This document shows, piece by piece, positions 48,096 through 56,136 of a stretch of 64,000 bases of DNA. Numbering within the stretch: the stretch's first letter is position 1; each line of letters opens with the position of its first letter. The notes below the pieces were generated by a model that saw only the letters and a program-made list of their open reading frames with translations, was not told the origin of the DNA and did no database searches. The position numbers and the translations under genes are program-made. Origin of the DNA: JBBSAT01 sp044223665 (GTDB taxonomy: Bacteria; Myxococcota_A; Polyangia; Polyangiales; Sandaracinaceae); contig JBGALT010000020.1 in assembly GCA_044223665.1 (NCBI GenBank), positions 1 to 64,000 of the forward strand. The letters run 5' to 3'.

Positions 48096-48558
48096 GCGTT
48101 CTCCTCCGGTGGCGCCGGCGAGGGCCGAGCGCGGCGCGCAGGATGCCGGCGGGCGCGCGTCCGGTAAAGGCCGTCGCGTGAGCCAGCCGTCACCGAGGCC
48201 TTTCCGTGCTGCCGCACGGGTGTGATCCACGGAGGGGGTGAAGTCTTGCGACGAGACTGCTGCGCAGAACGGTCGACGCCTCATGCATGTCGCGTCGCGA
48301 GACCGGCCTTCAGGCGTCGCCGAGCCCGAGGACGGAGCGGAACGGCCTTGGGGCCGTGAGCACCGACCGCAGGGTGAGGTGGCGAGCGTCCGAGCTTGCT
48401 CGGACGCGGCATCAAGGCCGGGATCGCGGCGCGTCGCTGCTGACCCCCTTCCGCGATCACACCCCTGCCGCACGCCTCGATTGACGGCGGACGGATCGGC
48501 GTGTCATCCCTGGCCGCTTCCGAACGGCCTTCGGGCCGGCGTACGCTCAGGCGAGCCG
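48096..48558. other. 463-bp intergenic region holding a MITE-like element
   Basis: No gene is supportable here. Most of it is the 247-bp element at 48218-48464, annotated separately. Outside that, 48096-48208 must contain the dehydrogenase promoter, and 48474-48558 contains a small CGGCC-ttc-GGGCCG palindrome near 48526. Confidence 0.7.
48209..48473. mobile_element. MITE-like element with 9-bp target-site duplication
   Basis: A 247-bp insertion (48218-48464) has imperfect terminal inverted repeats of about 22 bp. The first ten bases, GGGTGTGATC and their complement GATCACACCC, are perfect, and 18 of 22 positions match overall (left 48218-48239, right 48443-48464). It is flanked immediately by the direct repeat CTGCCGCAC at 48209-48217 and 48465-48473, a perfect 9-bp target-site duplication. 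Inside is a perfect 10-bp hairpin GCGTCCGAGC-tt-GCTCGGACGC (48386-48407). No transposase is encoded, so it is a non-autonomous element mobilised in trans. I do not assign an insertion-sequence family. Confidence 0.8.
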
Positions 48559-49581
48559 ATGACGACGATTCCGACCGACACACGCACGAGGATCTCGGTC
48601 GCCGCCGCGGCCGTGCTCGCCGTCGCCAGCGCGCTCGTTTTTCCGCACGACGCGGGCGCCGACGCCCTGACGCGCGTCTTCATCAACGGCGTTCCGACAC
48701 CGGTCAGCTTCAACGACGGCGACAGCTTCCGCCCGCAGGAGGGCGAGATCGCCGGACAGCAGTGCCGCCTCATCCACTACAACACGCTCGAGAGCTTCGG
48801 CCCGGCACACCAGTGGGGTGACTGGCACCCCTACGAGCTCTACATCCTGGCCAAGATGGCCACGGTCCACGCGCGCCGCGGGACCTGGCACTGCAGCTTC
48901 GACGGGAACTTCGACGGGTACGGCCGCGCCGCCCTCGACTGCCCCGACCTCGCGGTCGACCTGATCCGCCACGGCTACGCGATGGCCTACCAGGTCGACG
49001 ACCACCCGGCGCGCCCCGAGTACCTGCGCGCGCAGCGCGAAGCCATCCGCGAGGGCCGCGGGATCTGGGCGCACGGCGTCCCCGAATTCGTCATGACCTC
49101 GGTCCACAGCTTCGACGAGGACCGCGACCGCGAGTGGCACTACAACCGCCTCATCTCGACGCGGGACGGCCACAGCGAGAGCATGCAGCACCGCGAGACC
49201 TACGCGAGCTGCGAGTGGGTCTGCAACACCGAGACGGTGGCGGACGAAGTGCAGGCGCGCCGAGCGGCCCGGGCCCTGCGCACCGATCCGACCACGGCCG
49301 CGCTCGTCGGGGACTTCTCGAACATCATCGTGACCGAGATGGCCTCGCGCTTCGCGCGCCGCGGAGAGCTGCCGGCCTACGTCGACGAGGCCATCCGCAC
49401 GCCGATCCTCGCCCGCCTCTCGACCGAGCGCGACGCCGGCCGGCTCGGATCGCACACGCAGCGCGGCTCGTGCGCGATCTACGTTCCCTTCGATCGCCGC
49501 TACGGACGTAGCCGCGCGAGCTGCCTCGCCGGGCACGGCACGGTGCCGGACGATCTCGAGGGCCGCTGGGGGCACCACTGA
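48559..49581 (+). CDS. secreted staphylococcal-nuclease-fold protein
   Basis: A 340-residue exported protein with a signal peptide (about 1-35, ending DAGADA). Residues about 36-175 match the thermonuclease (SNase) fold: FNDGDSF, CRLIHYNTLE, YGRAALDCPDLAVDLIRHGYA and YLRAQREAIREGRGIWA. The usual SNase Asp and Arg catalytic positions are only partly recognisable, so activity is uncertain. The C-terminal ~150 residues contain four Cys and no family I know. Its stop overlaps the start of the Asp/Cys-repeat gene by one base (TGATG), so it is the first gene of a three-gene operon with a surface lipoprotein and an outer-membrane barrel. Confidence 0.75.
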   Translation: MTTIPTDTRTRISVAAAAVLAVASALVFPHDAGADALTRVFINGVPTPVSFNDGDSFRPQEGEIAGQQCRLIHYNTLESFGPAHQWGDWHPYELYILAKMATVHARRGTWHCSFDGNFDGYGRAALDCPDLAVDLIRHGYAMAYQVDDHPARPEYLRAQREAIREGRGIWAHGVPEFVMTSVHSFDEDRDREWHYNRLISTRDGHSESMQHRETYASCEWVCNTETVADEVQARRAARALRTDPTTAALVGDFSNIIVTEMASRFARRGELPAYVDEAIRTPILARLSTERDAGRLGSHTQRGSCAIYVPFDRRYGRSRASCLAGHGTVPDDLEGRWGHH

Positions 49582-50966
49582 TGCGCCGCCTCTCGCTCTC
49601 GCTCGCGCTCGGCCTCGCCGGGCTCTGCCTGGTCCCGAGCTGCTTCTCGCCGAGCCCGAACGGGCCGCCGCGTGGCTACGAGCGCGACGACATCAGCTGC
49701 TCGGACTTCACCGACAACGACTTCGATCGGCTCGTCGACTGCCGCGATCCGGACTGCCTCATGGGCGGCTTCTGCGGCGAGCGCACCTCGCTCGATCCCG
49801 ATCCGCATCCGGAGAACACGTTCGATCTGTGCAGCGATCGGATCGACAACGACCTCGACGGCAACTTCGACTGCGGCGACTCGGACTGCGCGCAGATCCA
49901 GGAGCTCTGCTGCTACCTCGAGTTCGACGACGTCAGCTGCAGCAACGGAATCGACGACGACCAGAACCGCTTCTTCGACTGCCAGGACAACAGCTGCAGC
50001 CAGGCCGCGGTGAACTTCATCACCGTGTGCGCCGCCGAGCGCGCGTGCCGCGACGGCGTCGACAACGACGGCGACGACTTCGCCGACTGCCTCGACCGCG
50101 ACTGCGCGACGAGCCCGATGTGCGTCGAGACCCGCTGCGCGGACGGCGTCGACGACGAAGGAGACGGCCAGACCGACTGCCGCGACTCGGATTGCTTCAC
50201 GAATGCGGCTTGCCCGGCCGGCACCGAGCACTCGGAGGCCGAGTGCAGCAACGCGATCGACGACGACCACAACGGCTTCGTCGACTGCGCCGACTTCGGC
50301 TGCACGCGGGCCGGCAACGGCGCGAGCGCCGAGGCCATCGCCTACTGCAACGCCCACGCGGAGCACAGCCTCGAGGCCTGCAGCGACGGGATCGACAACG
50401 ACGGCAACACGTACGTCGACTGCCGCGATCGCAACTGCACGCTCTCCACCAACGACGCGAGCCCCGAGGCCATCGCGCACTGCGCGGAGATCGCCGAGAA
50501 CGACGTCGCCAAGTGCACCGACGGGCGCGACAACGACGCGAACGGGTACACCGACTGCGCAGACAACAGCTGCACCGGCGCGATGGACCCGGACATCACG
50601 GCCTACTGCCGCATGCACACCGAGTCGACGTTCGCGACCTGCACCGACGGCATCGACAACGACGACAACCGCTACGCGGACTGCGCCGATCGCTCCTGTC
50701 GGACGGTCGTGGACTCGGATCCGGACACCGGCCGCGTGCGGACGCCCTGCCAGGAGAGCATCTCGCTCGCCGACTGCTCGGACCACTTCGACAACGACCG
50801 TGACGGCTTCGTCGACTGCGACGACTGGGACTGCAACTACAACCCGCTGACGCAGGCGCTCTGCCTCGCCCAGCGCGGCGAGCGGGGCCTCGTCTGCGGA
50901 ACACCGCTCTACGTCCTCTATCCCGACCGCGACGCGGGCACGACCGGTGCCGACGCCGGCATGTGA
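49581..50966 (+). CDS. lipoprotein with ten tandem Asp/Cys metal-binding-type repeats
   Basis: A 461-residue lipoprotein (lipobox near residue 21, CLVPSC). Between about 39 and 430 are ten copies of a 20-residue unit. Its consensus is C-x-D-G-I-D-N-D-x-D-G-x-x-D-C-x-D-x-D-C, for example CSDGIDNDGNTYVDCRDRNC. Each unit carries three Cys and about seven acidic residues, of the MopE or thrombospondin-type-3-like calcium or copper binding kind. The spacers are variable. Metal binding at the cell surface is the likely role, but which metal is not visible. It is translationally coupled to the SNase-fold gene and lies 49 bp before the barrel gene. Confidence 0.85.
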   Translation: MRRLSLSLALGLAGLCLVPSCFSPSPNGPPRGYERDDISCSDFTDNDFDRLVDCRDPDCLMGGFCGERTSLDPDPHPENTFDLCSDRIDNDLDGNFDCGDSDCAQIQELCCYLEFDDVSCSNGIDDDQNRFFDCQDNSCSQAAVNFITVCAAERACRDGVDNDGDDFADCLDRDCATSPMCVETRCADGVDDEGDGQTDCRDSDCFTNAACPAGTEHSEAECSNAIDDDHNGFVDCADFGCTRAGNGASAEAIAYCNAHAEHSLEACSDGIDNDGNTYVDCRDRNCTLSTNDASPEAIAHCAEIAENDVAKCTDGRDNDANGYTDCADNSCTGAMDPDITAYCRMHTESTFATCTDGIDNDDNRYADCADRSCRTVVDSDPDTGRVRTPCQESISLADCSDHFDNDRDGFVDCDDWDCNYNPLTQALCLAQRGERGLVCGTPLYVLYPDRDAGTTGADAGM

Positions 50967-51015
50967 TCCACCCGAAGCTTTCCTTTCTGCGCCTCCGAAC
51001 CCGAGAGCCTCACGC

Positions 51016-52668
51016 ATGACCTCCGCTCCCTCGATCTCCTCGCGCAGTCTCGCTGCGCTCCTCGGCCTCGTGCTGGCGCTCGTGGCAGCCCCGGCGGCCG
51101 CCCAAGACGGGACGACGACGCCCGACGCGCAGGTGATCGCGCAGACGCCGCCGCCGCCCGTGATGTCGGTCGTGCCGGCCGCGACGACCGAGCAGAACTG
51201 CGCGAACCACGAGGACGACGATCACGACGGCCTCGCCGACTGCGCGGACGCGGACTGCTTCGACTCGGGCAACTGCGAGGCCGGTGGGAGCGACGAGAAC
51301 ACCGAAGAGGCCTGCCGCGACTGGCTCGACAACGACGGCGACGGCTTCACCGACTGCGACGATCAGGACTGTCAGATCCCCGAGATCCGCGCCTGCCGCG
51401 GCAGCTGGAGCGGCGCCTCCTCGGCGGTGACGACGCCCACCGGAGGCGACGAGCTTCCCGAGCTCGGGCCCGGCCAGAGCCTCGAGGACCTCATCGGCAG
51501 CGGCACCGATCGCGATGGCGAGCGCAGCGACGAGACGTGCGCCGACGGCATCGACAACGATCTCGACGGCCAGATGGACTGTGCCGACATCGGCTGCCGC
51601 TTCGACCCCTCGGTCACGGTGTGCACCTCGCACGCCGGCATCCGCTTCTCGGTCGTCGCCGGCGCGGGCGGCCGCCTCACGCTGAACTACGGCCTCGACG
51701 GCGAGTACCAGGGAAACCGCCCGGAAGCGGGCATCACGCTCATCCAGCTGCGCGCCCTCGGCCAGATCCCCGGCATCCAGCAGTCGTTCTTCCTCCTGAG
51801 CGCGCGCCTGGACGACTCGTTCCGCCTCTCGTTCGTGGCCTTCCAGATCCCGATCAGCAGCCGCGGCCACTACCTGCAGATGAACAGCGGCTCCGGCACG
51901 CTCTCGACCATCCGCATCATCTCGGCCGCGCGCCAGCTCTTCCTCGACCCGGCCAACTACATGGCGAGCGCGTTCGAGCAGGGCAACGGCGTGGTGGTCG
52001 AGACGGGCGGCCCGATCGACGACGACGGCATGGTGCGCTTCCGCTTGTTCGCGGCGGCCGGCTCCAACCAGTTCTCGAGCTCGGTCGGTGGCCGCTTCTT
52101 CAGCGCCGACGACCGCAACTTCGCGTGGACGGCCGGCGGCGCGCTCCAGCTCGACGCGATCGGCCACTACGACCGCATCGGCGACAACCCGTACCTCTAC
52201 ACGCCGGTCCCGCTCACGCTCGCGTTCCTGCTCGGCGGCAAGTTCGACACGCTGCCCAACGAGCAGGCGGTCGGCTGGCATGCGCTCGCGGTCTGGCGCT
52301 TCTGGCACTTCGAGGTCCGCGGCGAGAGCTACTCGCGCTACATCCTCGACTACGGCGCGATGCAGACGGCGTTCAACGTGAGCGTCGCCGCGCTCCTCGT
52401 GCCGCGCACGCTGCTGCTCGCGGCCGACCTCGGCGGCTTCTACCACCCGCTCGGCTACGCGAACGTGCCCGGCGGTCGCACCACGCCGAGTGGCGTGCAG
52501 TACCAGCCGGAGCTCTTGCAGTACCGCGCCGCGCTCCACTGGTTCTTCTACCGGAACGTCGGCATCTTCTCGCTCGTGTACGCCGGAACGCAGCGCGAGC
52601 ACGTGCCCGGCGCGCTGGTCGCCGACGTGGAGCACGTCCTGCGCCTCGAAGCCCGCTTCCGCTTCTGA
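51016..52668 (+). CDS. outer-membrane beta-barrel with three Asp/Cys repeats
   Basis: A 550-residue exported protein (signal peptide about 1-28, ending APAAAQ). Three copies of the same Asp/Cys unit as the preceding lipoprotein occur at about 55-80 (CANHEDDDHDGLADCADADC), 97-120 and 173-195. The remaining ~350 residues are amphipathic beta strands ending in RLEARFRF, the aromatic C-terminus typical of outer-membrane barrels, and resemble OprO/phosphate-selective porin-like proteins in strand pattern. A porin that carries an Asp/Cys plug or external domain is a reasonable reading. It completes the SNase-fold, lipoprotein and barrel operon. Confidence 0.8.
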   Translation: MTSAPSISSRSLAALLGLVLALVAAPAAAQDGTTTPDAQVIAQTPPPPVMSVVPAATTEQNCANHEDDDHDGLADCADADCFDSGNCEAGGSDENTEEACRDWLDNDGDGFTDCDDQDCQIPEIRACRGSWSGASSAVTTPTGGDELPELGPGQSLEDLIGSGTDRDGERSDETCADGIDNDLDGQMDCADIGCRFDPSVTVCTSHAGIRFSVVAGAGGRLTLNYGLDGEYQGNRPEAGITLIQLRALGQIPGIQQSFFLLSARLDDSFRLSFVAFQIPISSRGHYLQMNSGSGTLSTIRIISAARQLFLDPANYMASAFEQGNGVVVETGGPIDDDGMVRFRLFAAAGSNQFSSSVGGRFFSADDRNFAWTAGGALQLDAIGHYDRIGDNPYLYTPVPLTLAFLLGGKFDTLPNEQAVGWHALAVWRFWHFEVRGESYSRYILDYGAMQTAFNVSVAALLVPRTLLLAADLGGFYHPLGYANVPGGRTTPSGVQYQPELLQYRAALHWFFYRNVGIFSLVYAGTQREHVPGALVADVEHVLRLEARFRF

Positions 52669-52696
52669 TTTTCTGGGAGGCCGATACGCGGCCTCC

Positions 52697-52719
52697 CTCG
52701 TCCGGCGGAGCCGGACGAG
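52697..52719 (+). terminator. hairpin after the barrel gene
   Basis: A perfect 10-bp stem CTCGTCCGGC (52697-52706) and GCCGGACGAG (52710-52719) with loop gga lies 28 bp after the barrel stop codon, a likely factor-independent-like terminator. Confidence 0.55.
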
Positions 52720-52848
52720 CCTCCCTCCTCGTTCCGCCGCTGTCGCTGCGCTCGCTGCGCTCCGCTTCGTCGCTGCGCTCCTTCGCGCCGCTCCGTTCGC
52801 TCCGCTCGGCGCGAGCGAGGGGGCTCGAGCGCGCCGCTGCCTCTTCGA

Positions 52849-52994
52849 CGCCGACTCTGCTGGAGCCACCGGATCGCGTGGTTCTCCGCGGAGCCGTGAT
52901 CCGATCCCGGCCGTGATCCGCCACCGAGCGCTGTGGGCGCTCCTCACGGCCCCTAGGCCGCTGCGGTGCGTCCTCGCGCTCGGCGTCCGGTCGG
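52849..52994. repeat. intergenic direct repeat, copy 1
   Basis: About 145 bp that recur at 53061-53200 with roughly three quarters identity by eye. Landmarks shared by both are GGAGCCGTGATCC, a second CCGTGATCC, the stem-loop GAGCGC-N5-GCGCTC (here 52926-52942) and the ending CGCGCTCGGCGTCCGGTCGG. The stem is identical in both copies while the loop differs. Confidence 0.75.
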
Positions 52995-53060
52995 AGCCCG
53001 CGGTTGCGCCGCGTGCTCGACCTCGGCTGACGGCCGGTCTGACGGCGCGGGGTTGCATGG

Positions 53061-53200
53061 TCGCCGATTCTGGCGTCGCCACCGGATTGTCTGCGTCTTC
53101 GCGGAGCCGTGATCCCGGCCGTGATCCACCGAGCGCTCCGGGCGCTCTCCGAGCTCTCGGGCCGCTCCGGTGTGCGTCGTCGCGCTCGGCGTCCGGTCGG
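53061..53200. repeat. intergenic direct repeat, copy 2
   Basis: The second copy, ending exactly at the glgC stop codon. The stem-loop GAGCGC-tccgg-GCGCTC is at 53131-53147. Copy 1 differs in the loop (tgtgg) and by a few small insertions. Confidence 0.75.
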
Positions 53201-54454
53201 TCAGCGAATCTCGTGGGGCCTTCGGCGGGTGAACACGGCCTCGCCGTCGGCGGTCGTGTTGCTCGGATAGTCGGCGGCGACGACGTCGGCGCCGATCACG
53301 CAGCCGGCGCCGATCGTCTGCTCGGCGGGCACGATGGCGCTCTTGCCGACGACCGTGAGCGCGCCGCCGCTGCGGCCGATCTTCGCGCCAGCGCCGACGC
53401 GCACGCGCGCGTCGAGGATCGCGCGCTCGAGGACGGAGTTGCGATCGATCACCGCGTCGTTGAGCACGATCGAGTCCCGGATCACGGCGCCCGGCATCAC
53501 GCGCACGCCGGGGGAGAGCACGCTGCGCTCGACGGTCGCCGACGCGAGCAGTGTGCAGCCGTGCGTGACGAGCGCGTCCTCGAGCTTCACGCCTTTGGCG
53601 AAGCGCGCCGGCGAGCGGTTCTCGCTGCGCGTGTGGATGAGCCAGCCGAGGTCGTTCAGGTCGTAGGCGGGCGGATCGCTCACGAGGTCCATGTGCGCGT
53701 CCCAGTAGCTGTCGAGCGTGCCGACGTCGCGCCAGTAGCCCTTGTAGAGCCACGAGTAGACCTTCTCCCCGCGACCGATCATGCGCGGCAGGATGTCCTT
53801 GCCGAAGTCGTGGCTCGAGCTCGTGAGGTCCTTGTCCTCGAGCAGGACACGATCGAGGGCGTCGTAGTTGAAGACGTAGATGCCCATCGACCCCAGGCCC
53901 GGGACCGGCTCGCGCGGCTTCTCGACGAAGTGCGTGATGCGGCCGTCGTCCCCGACCTGGCAGATGCCGAAGCGCGACTTCTCCTCGTCGGGCACCGAGA
54001 TGGTCGCCAGCGTCGCCTCGGCGCCGTTCGCGACGTGGAAGTCGATCATGTCGCGGTAGTTCATCCGGTAGATGTGATCGCCGCTCAGCAGGATCACGAG
54101 ATCCGGGCGCCGATCCTTGATGAACAGGAAGTTCTGCTGCACGGCGTCGGCCGTGCCGGCGTACCAGGCCGTGTGCTCGCGGGAGCGATAGGGCGAGTAG
54201 ATGCGGACGCCGCCGCCGCGCTCGCGGTTGAGCTCCCAGGGACCTCCGGCGCCGATGTGATCGATCAGCGAGTGCGGGCGGTACTGCGCGAGGATCATCA
54301 CGTCGAAGACGTTCGAGTTCACGCAGTTCGACAGGACGAAGTCGATGATGCGGAACTTGCCCGCGAACGGGACGGCCGGCTTGGCGCGCTTGGCGGTCAG
54401 CACCGAGAGGCGGGTGCCTTCGCCGCCAGCGAGGATCACGGCGCAGATCTTCAT
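53201..54454 (-). CDS. glgC: glucose-1-phosphate adenylyltransferase
   Basis: It makes ADP-glucose from ATP and glucose-1-phosphate, the committed step of bacterial glycogen synthesis, and is usually allosterically controlled. The 417-residue length is normal. The nucleotidyltransferase domain has LAGGEGTRLSVLTAKRAKPAVPF at the N-terminus, the SGDHIYRMNY substrate region, the FVEKPREP Lys motif and YWRDVGTLDSYWDAH. A left-handed beta-helix with GVRVMPGAVIRDSIV repeats closes the protein. ATG 54454 is clear. No other glycogen genes are adjacent. It is divergent from the PEGA gene cluster, with 220 bp between starts. Confidence 0.97.
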   Translation of the reverse strand: MKICAVILAGGEGTRLSVLTAKRAKPAVPFAGKFRIIDFVLSNCVNSNVFDVMILAQYRPHSLIDHIGAGGPWELNRERGGGVRIYSPYRSREHTAWYAGTADAVQQNFLFIKDRRPDLVILLSGDHIYRMNYRDMIDFHVANGAEATLATISVPDEEKSRFGICQVGDDGRITHFVEKPREPVPGLGSMGIYVFNYDALDRVLLEDKDLTSSSHDFGKDILPRMIGRGEKVYSWLYKGYWRDVGTLDSYWDAHMDLVSDPPAYDLNDLGWLIHTRSENRSPARFAKGVKLEDALVTHGCTLLASATVERSVLSPGVRVMPGAVIRDSIVLNDAVIDRNSVLERAILDARVRVGAGAKIGRSGGALTVVGKSAIVPAEQTIGAGCVIGADVVAADYPSNTTADGEAVFTRRRPHEIR

Positions 54455-54674
54455 CGCCGGCCGCCGTGCTCGGTCCGGAGCACACGGAAGCAGGCGCGCA
54501 GAGCGCGCGGACGGGAAAGGGCGGAGCGCACGAGCCGTTTCATGACGGCAGCCTAACAGGCCTCGCGGAGGACCTCGAAACTCCTGGCGAGCGCGCCGGA
54601 CCGGCCCTCCCGTTTCGGCGGCGTGATCGGTTGACGCGGACCGGGCGATCTCGGGTACGCTCGCGACGGCACAC

Positions 54675-56132
54675 GTGCGCGCGTCTCACTCGCTCCCCCT
54701 CCTGGCCCTCGCCCTCGTCTCGCTCTCGGCCGCCGTGGCCACGGCGCAGCCCCGACGCATCGATCCGCCCGCCGACGAGGACGAGACCACCAGCGACGCG
54801 CCCGGCGGCGACGCCTCCTCGGAGAGCAGCACCGAGAGCACCGAGAGCACCGCCACCACGTCCTCGACGTCGTCGTCGAGCTCGTCCGCCTCGAGCACGC
54901 CCAGTGGCCCGCCGCCGCGCGTGTACGTGGTCTCGGTCGCGACCGACGACGCGCTCGAGGCCTACGCCCAGCGAGCGGGCGCGGCCGCGCGTCACGAGCT
55001 GCGCAACATGACGACGGTCGACTGGCGCGCCGCCGATCAGCTCTTCCTCGGCTACGACGACTCGGCCCTCGAGACCATCGAGCGCGCGCGCGTGCGGCTC
55101 GACCAGGGCCGCCAGGCGTACCTGAACCTCGACCTCACGCAGGCGATCGAGCTGCTCTCGGGCGCCGTCCAGGACTTCGACGCCACCGCGACCGCGCTCG
55201 AAGATCCGGAAGATCTCGGCCAGGCCCTCCTCTTCCTCGGCGCCTCCTACGCCTTCAACGGCCAGCAGCGCGAGGCGACGCGCGTGTTCGCGCGCCTGCA
55301 CGTGCAGATGCCGCACATCGTGCCCGATCCGAACGTCTTCCCGCCCGACGTGACCTCGCGCTTCGAGGCCGCACGACCGCGCGATGCCGCGGCGCCGAGC
55401 GCGTCGATCGCCATCGAGAGTGATCCGCCGGGCGTCGCCTACGTCGACTTCGTCGCCCGGGGCGTCACGCCGGTCACCGTCAGCGGCCTCATCGGCGGCG
55501 ACCACGTCGTGCGCGTGACGCGTGCCGGCGCCACGCCGAGCGTCAGCAGCGTCACCATCCGCCCGCGGACGACCGAGAGCTCGAGCGCGTTCCTGGTCGA
55601 CGATGCGCGCACGACGGGCCTGCACGAGGCGATCGCGTCGATTCGCGACGCCGACACGAGCGCGGCGCCCGCCGGCTCGGCCGTGCGTCAGGTCGCCGAG
55701 ATCCTCGACATCGAGCGCATCGGCGTGATCCGCGTCTCGTCCGCCGAGGTCGAGGGTCAGGTCGGGATCGAGCTCCTGGTCTACGACGTGGCGAGCGGCC
55801 GCCGCCTCGTGCGCGGCGCGGGCACGGCGCCCACCGGCATCGGCGAGCTCGAGAGCGCCGTCCACCGGCTCGTCTCGGGCGCGCTCGAAGCGGCGCTCAC
55901 CACGCGGCCGCAGGTGGAGCACGCGCAAGAGACCCACCAGGAAGAGGTGGAGGACATCATCCACACGCCGCCGCCCCCGCCCGAGCACTCGATCGCGGAG
56001 GAGTGGTGGTTCTGGACGATCATCGGCGGCGTCGTGGTCGTTGGCACCGCGGTGGCAGTCGGCGTGGCGGTCGGCTCGCAGGGCACCACGGTCGGTGATA
56101 ACCCTCGTGGCGTGGTGGTCCTGGAGTTCTGA
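54675..56132 (+). CDS. PEGA-domain protein with C-terminal membrane anchor
   Basis: A 485-residue exported protein with a signal peptide (about 1-24, ending VATAQ), followed by a Ser/Thr/Glu-rich low-complexity linker to about residue 75. A helical, TPR-like region (about 115-225; QAYLNLDLTQAIELLSGAV) follows. The PEGA beta-sandwich is at about 240-300 (SDPPGVAYVDFVARGVTPVTVSGLIGGDHVV). One membrane helix lies near the C-terminus (about 438-465), preceded by Pro-rich and EEWWFW residues. GTG 54675 fits the signal peptide. PEGA proteins in Myxococcota usually sit at the cell envelope. It is the first gene of a cluster with a degraded paralogue and a PEGA-like lipoprotein. Confidence 0.8.
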   Translation: MRASHSLPLLALALVSLSAAVATAQPRRIDPPADEDETTSDAPGGDASSESSTESTESTATTSSTSSSSSSASSTPSGPPPRVYVVSVATDDALEAYAQRAGAAARHELRNMTTVDWRAADQLFLGYDDSALETIERARVRLDQGRQAYLNLDLTQAIELLSGAVQDFDATATALEDPEDLGQALLFLGASYAFNGQQREATRVFARLHVQMPHIVPDPNVFPPDVTSRFEAARPRDAAAPSASIAIESDPPGVAYVDFVARGVTPVTVSGLIGGDHVVRVTRAGATPSVSSVTIRPRTTESSSAFLVDDARTTGLHEAIASIRDADTSAAPAGSAVRQVAEILDIERIGVIRVSSAEVEGQVGIELLVYDVASGRRLVRGAGTAPTGIGELESAVHRLVSGALEAALTTRPQVEHAQETHQEEVEDIIHTPPPPPEHSIAEEWWFWTIIGGVVVVGTAVAVGVAVGSQGTTVGDNPRGVVVLEF

Positions 56133-56136
56133 GGAA

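Larger units (their letters stand above)
52669..53200. other. 532-bp repeat-rich intergenic region
   Basis: No gene is supportable. It contains a perfect hairpin at 52697-52719, a low-complexity gctccg/gctgcgctc stretch (about 52737-52820) and two copies of a direct repeat (annotated separately), reaching up to the glgC stop at 53201. Confidence 0.65.

Noticed and set aside
52737..52820. Low-complexity gctccg/gctgcgctc stretch as a gene or regulatory array
   Set aside because: It is a simple sequence of recurring hexamers in an intergenic region, with no stop-free protein of sensible composition.
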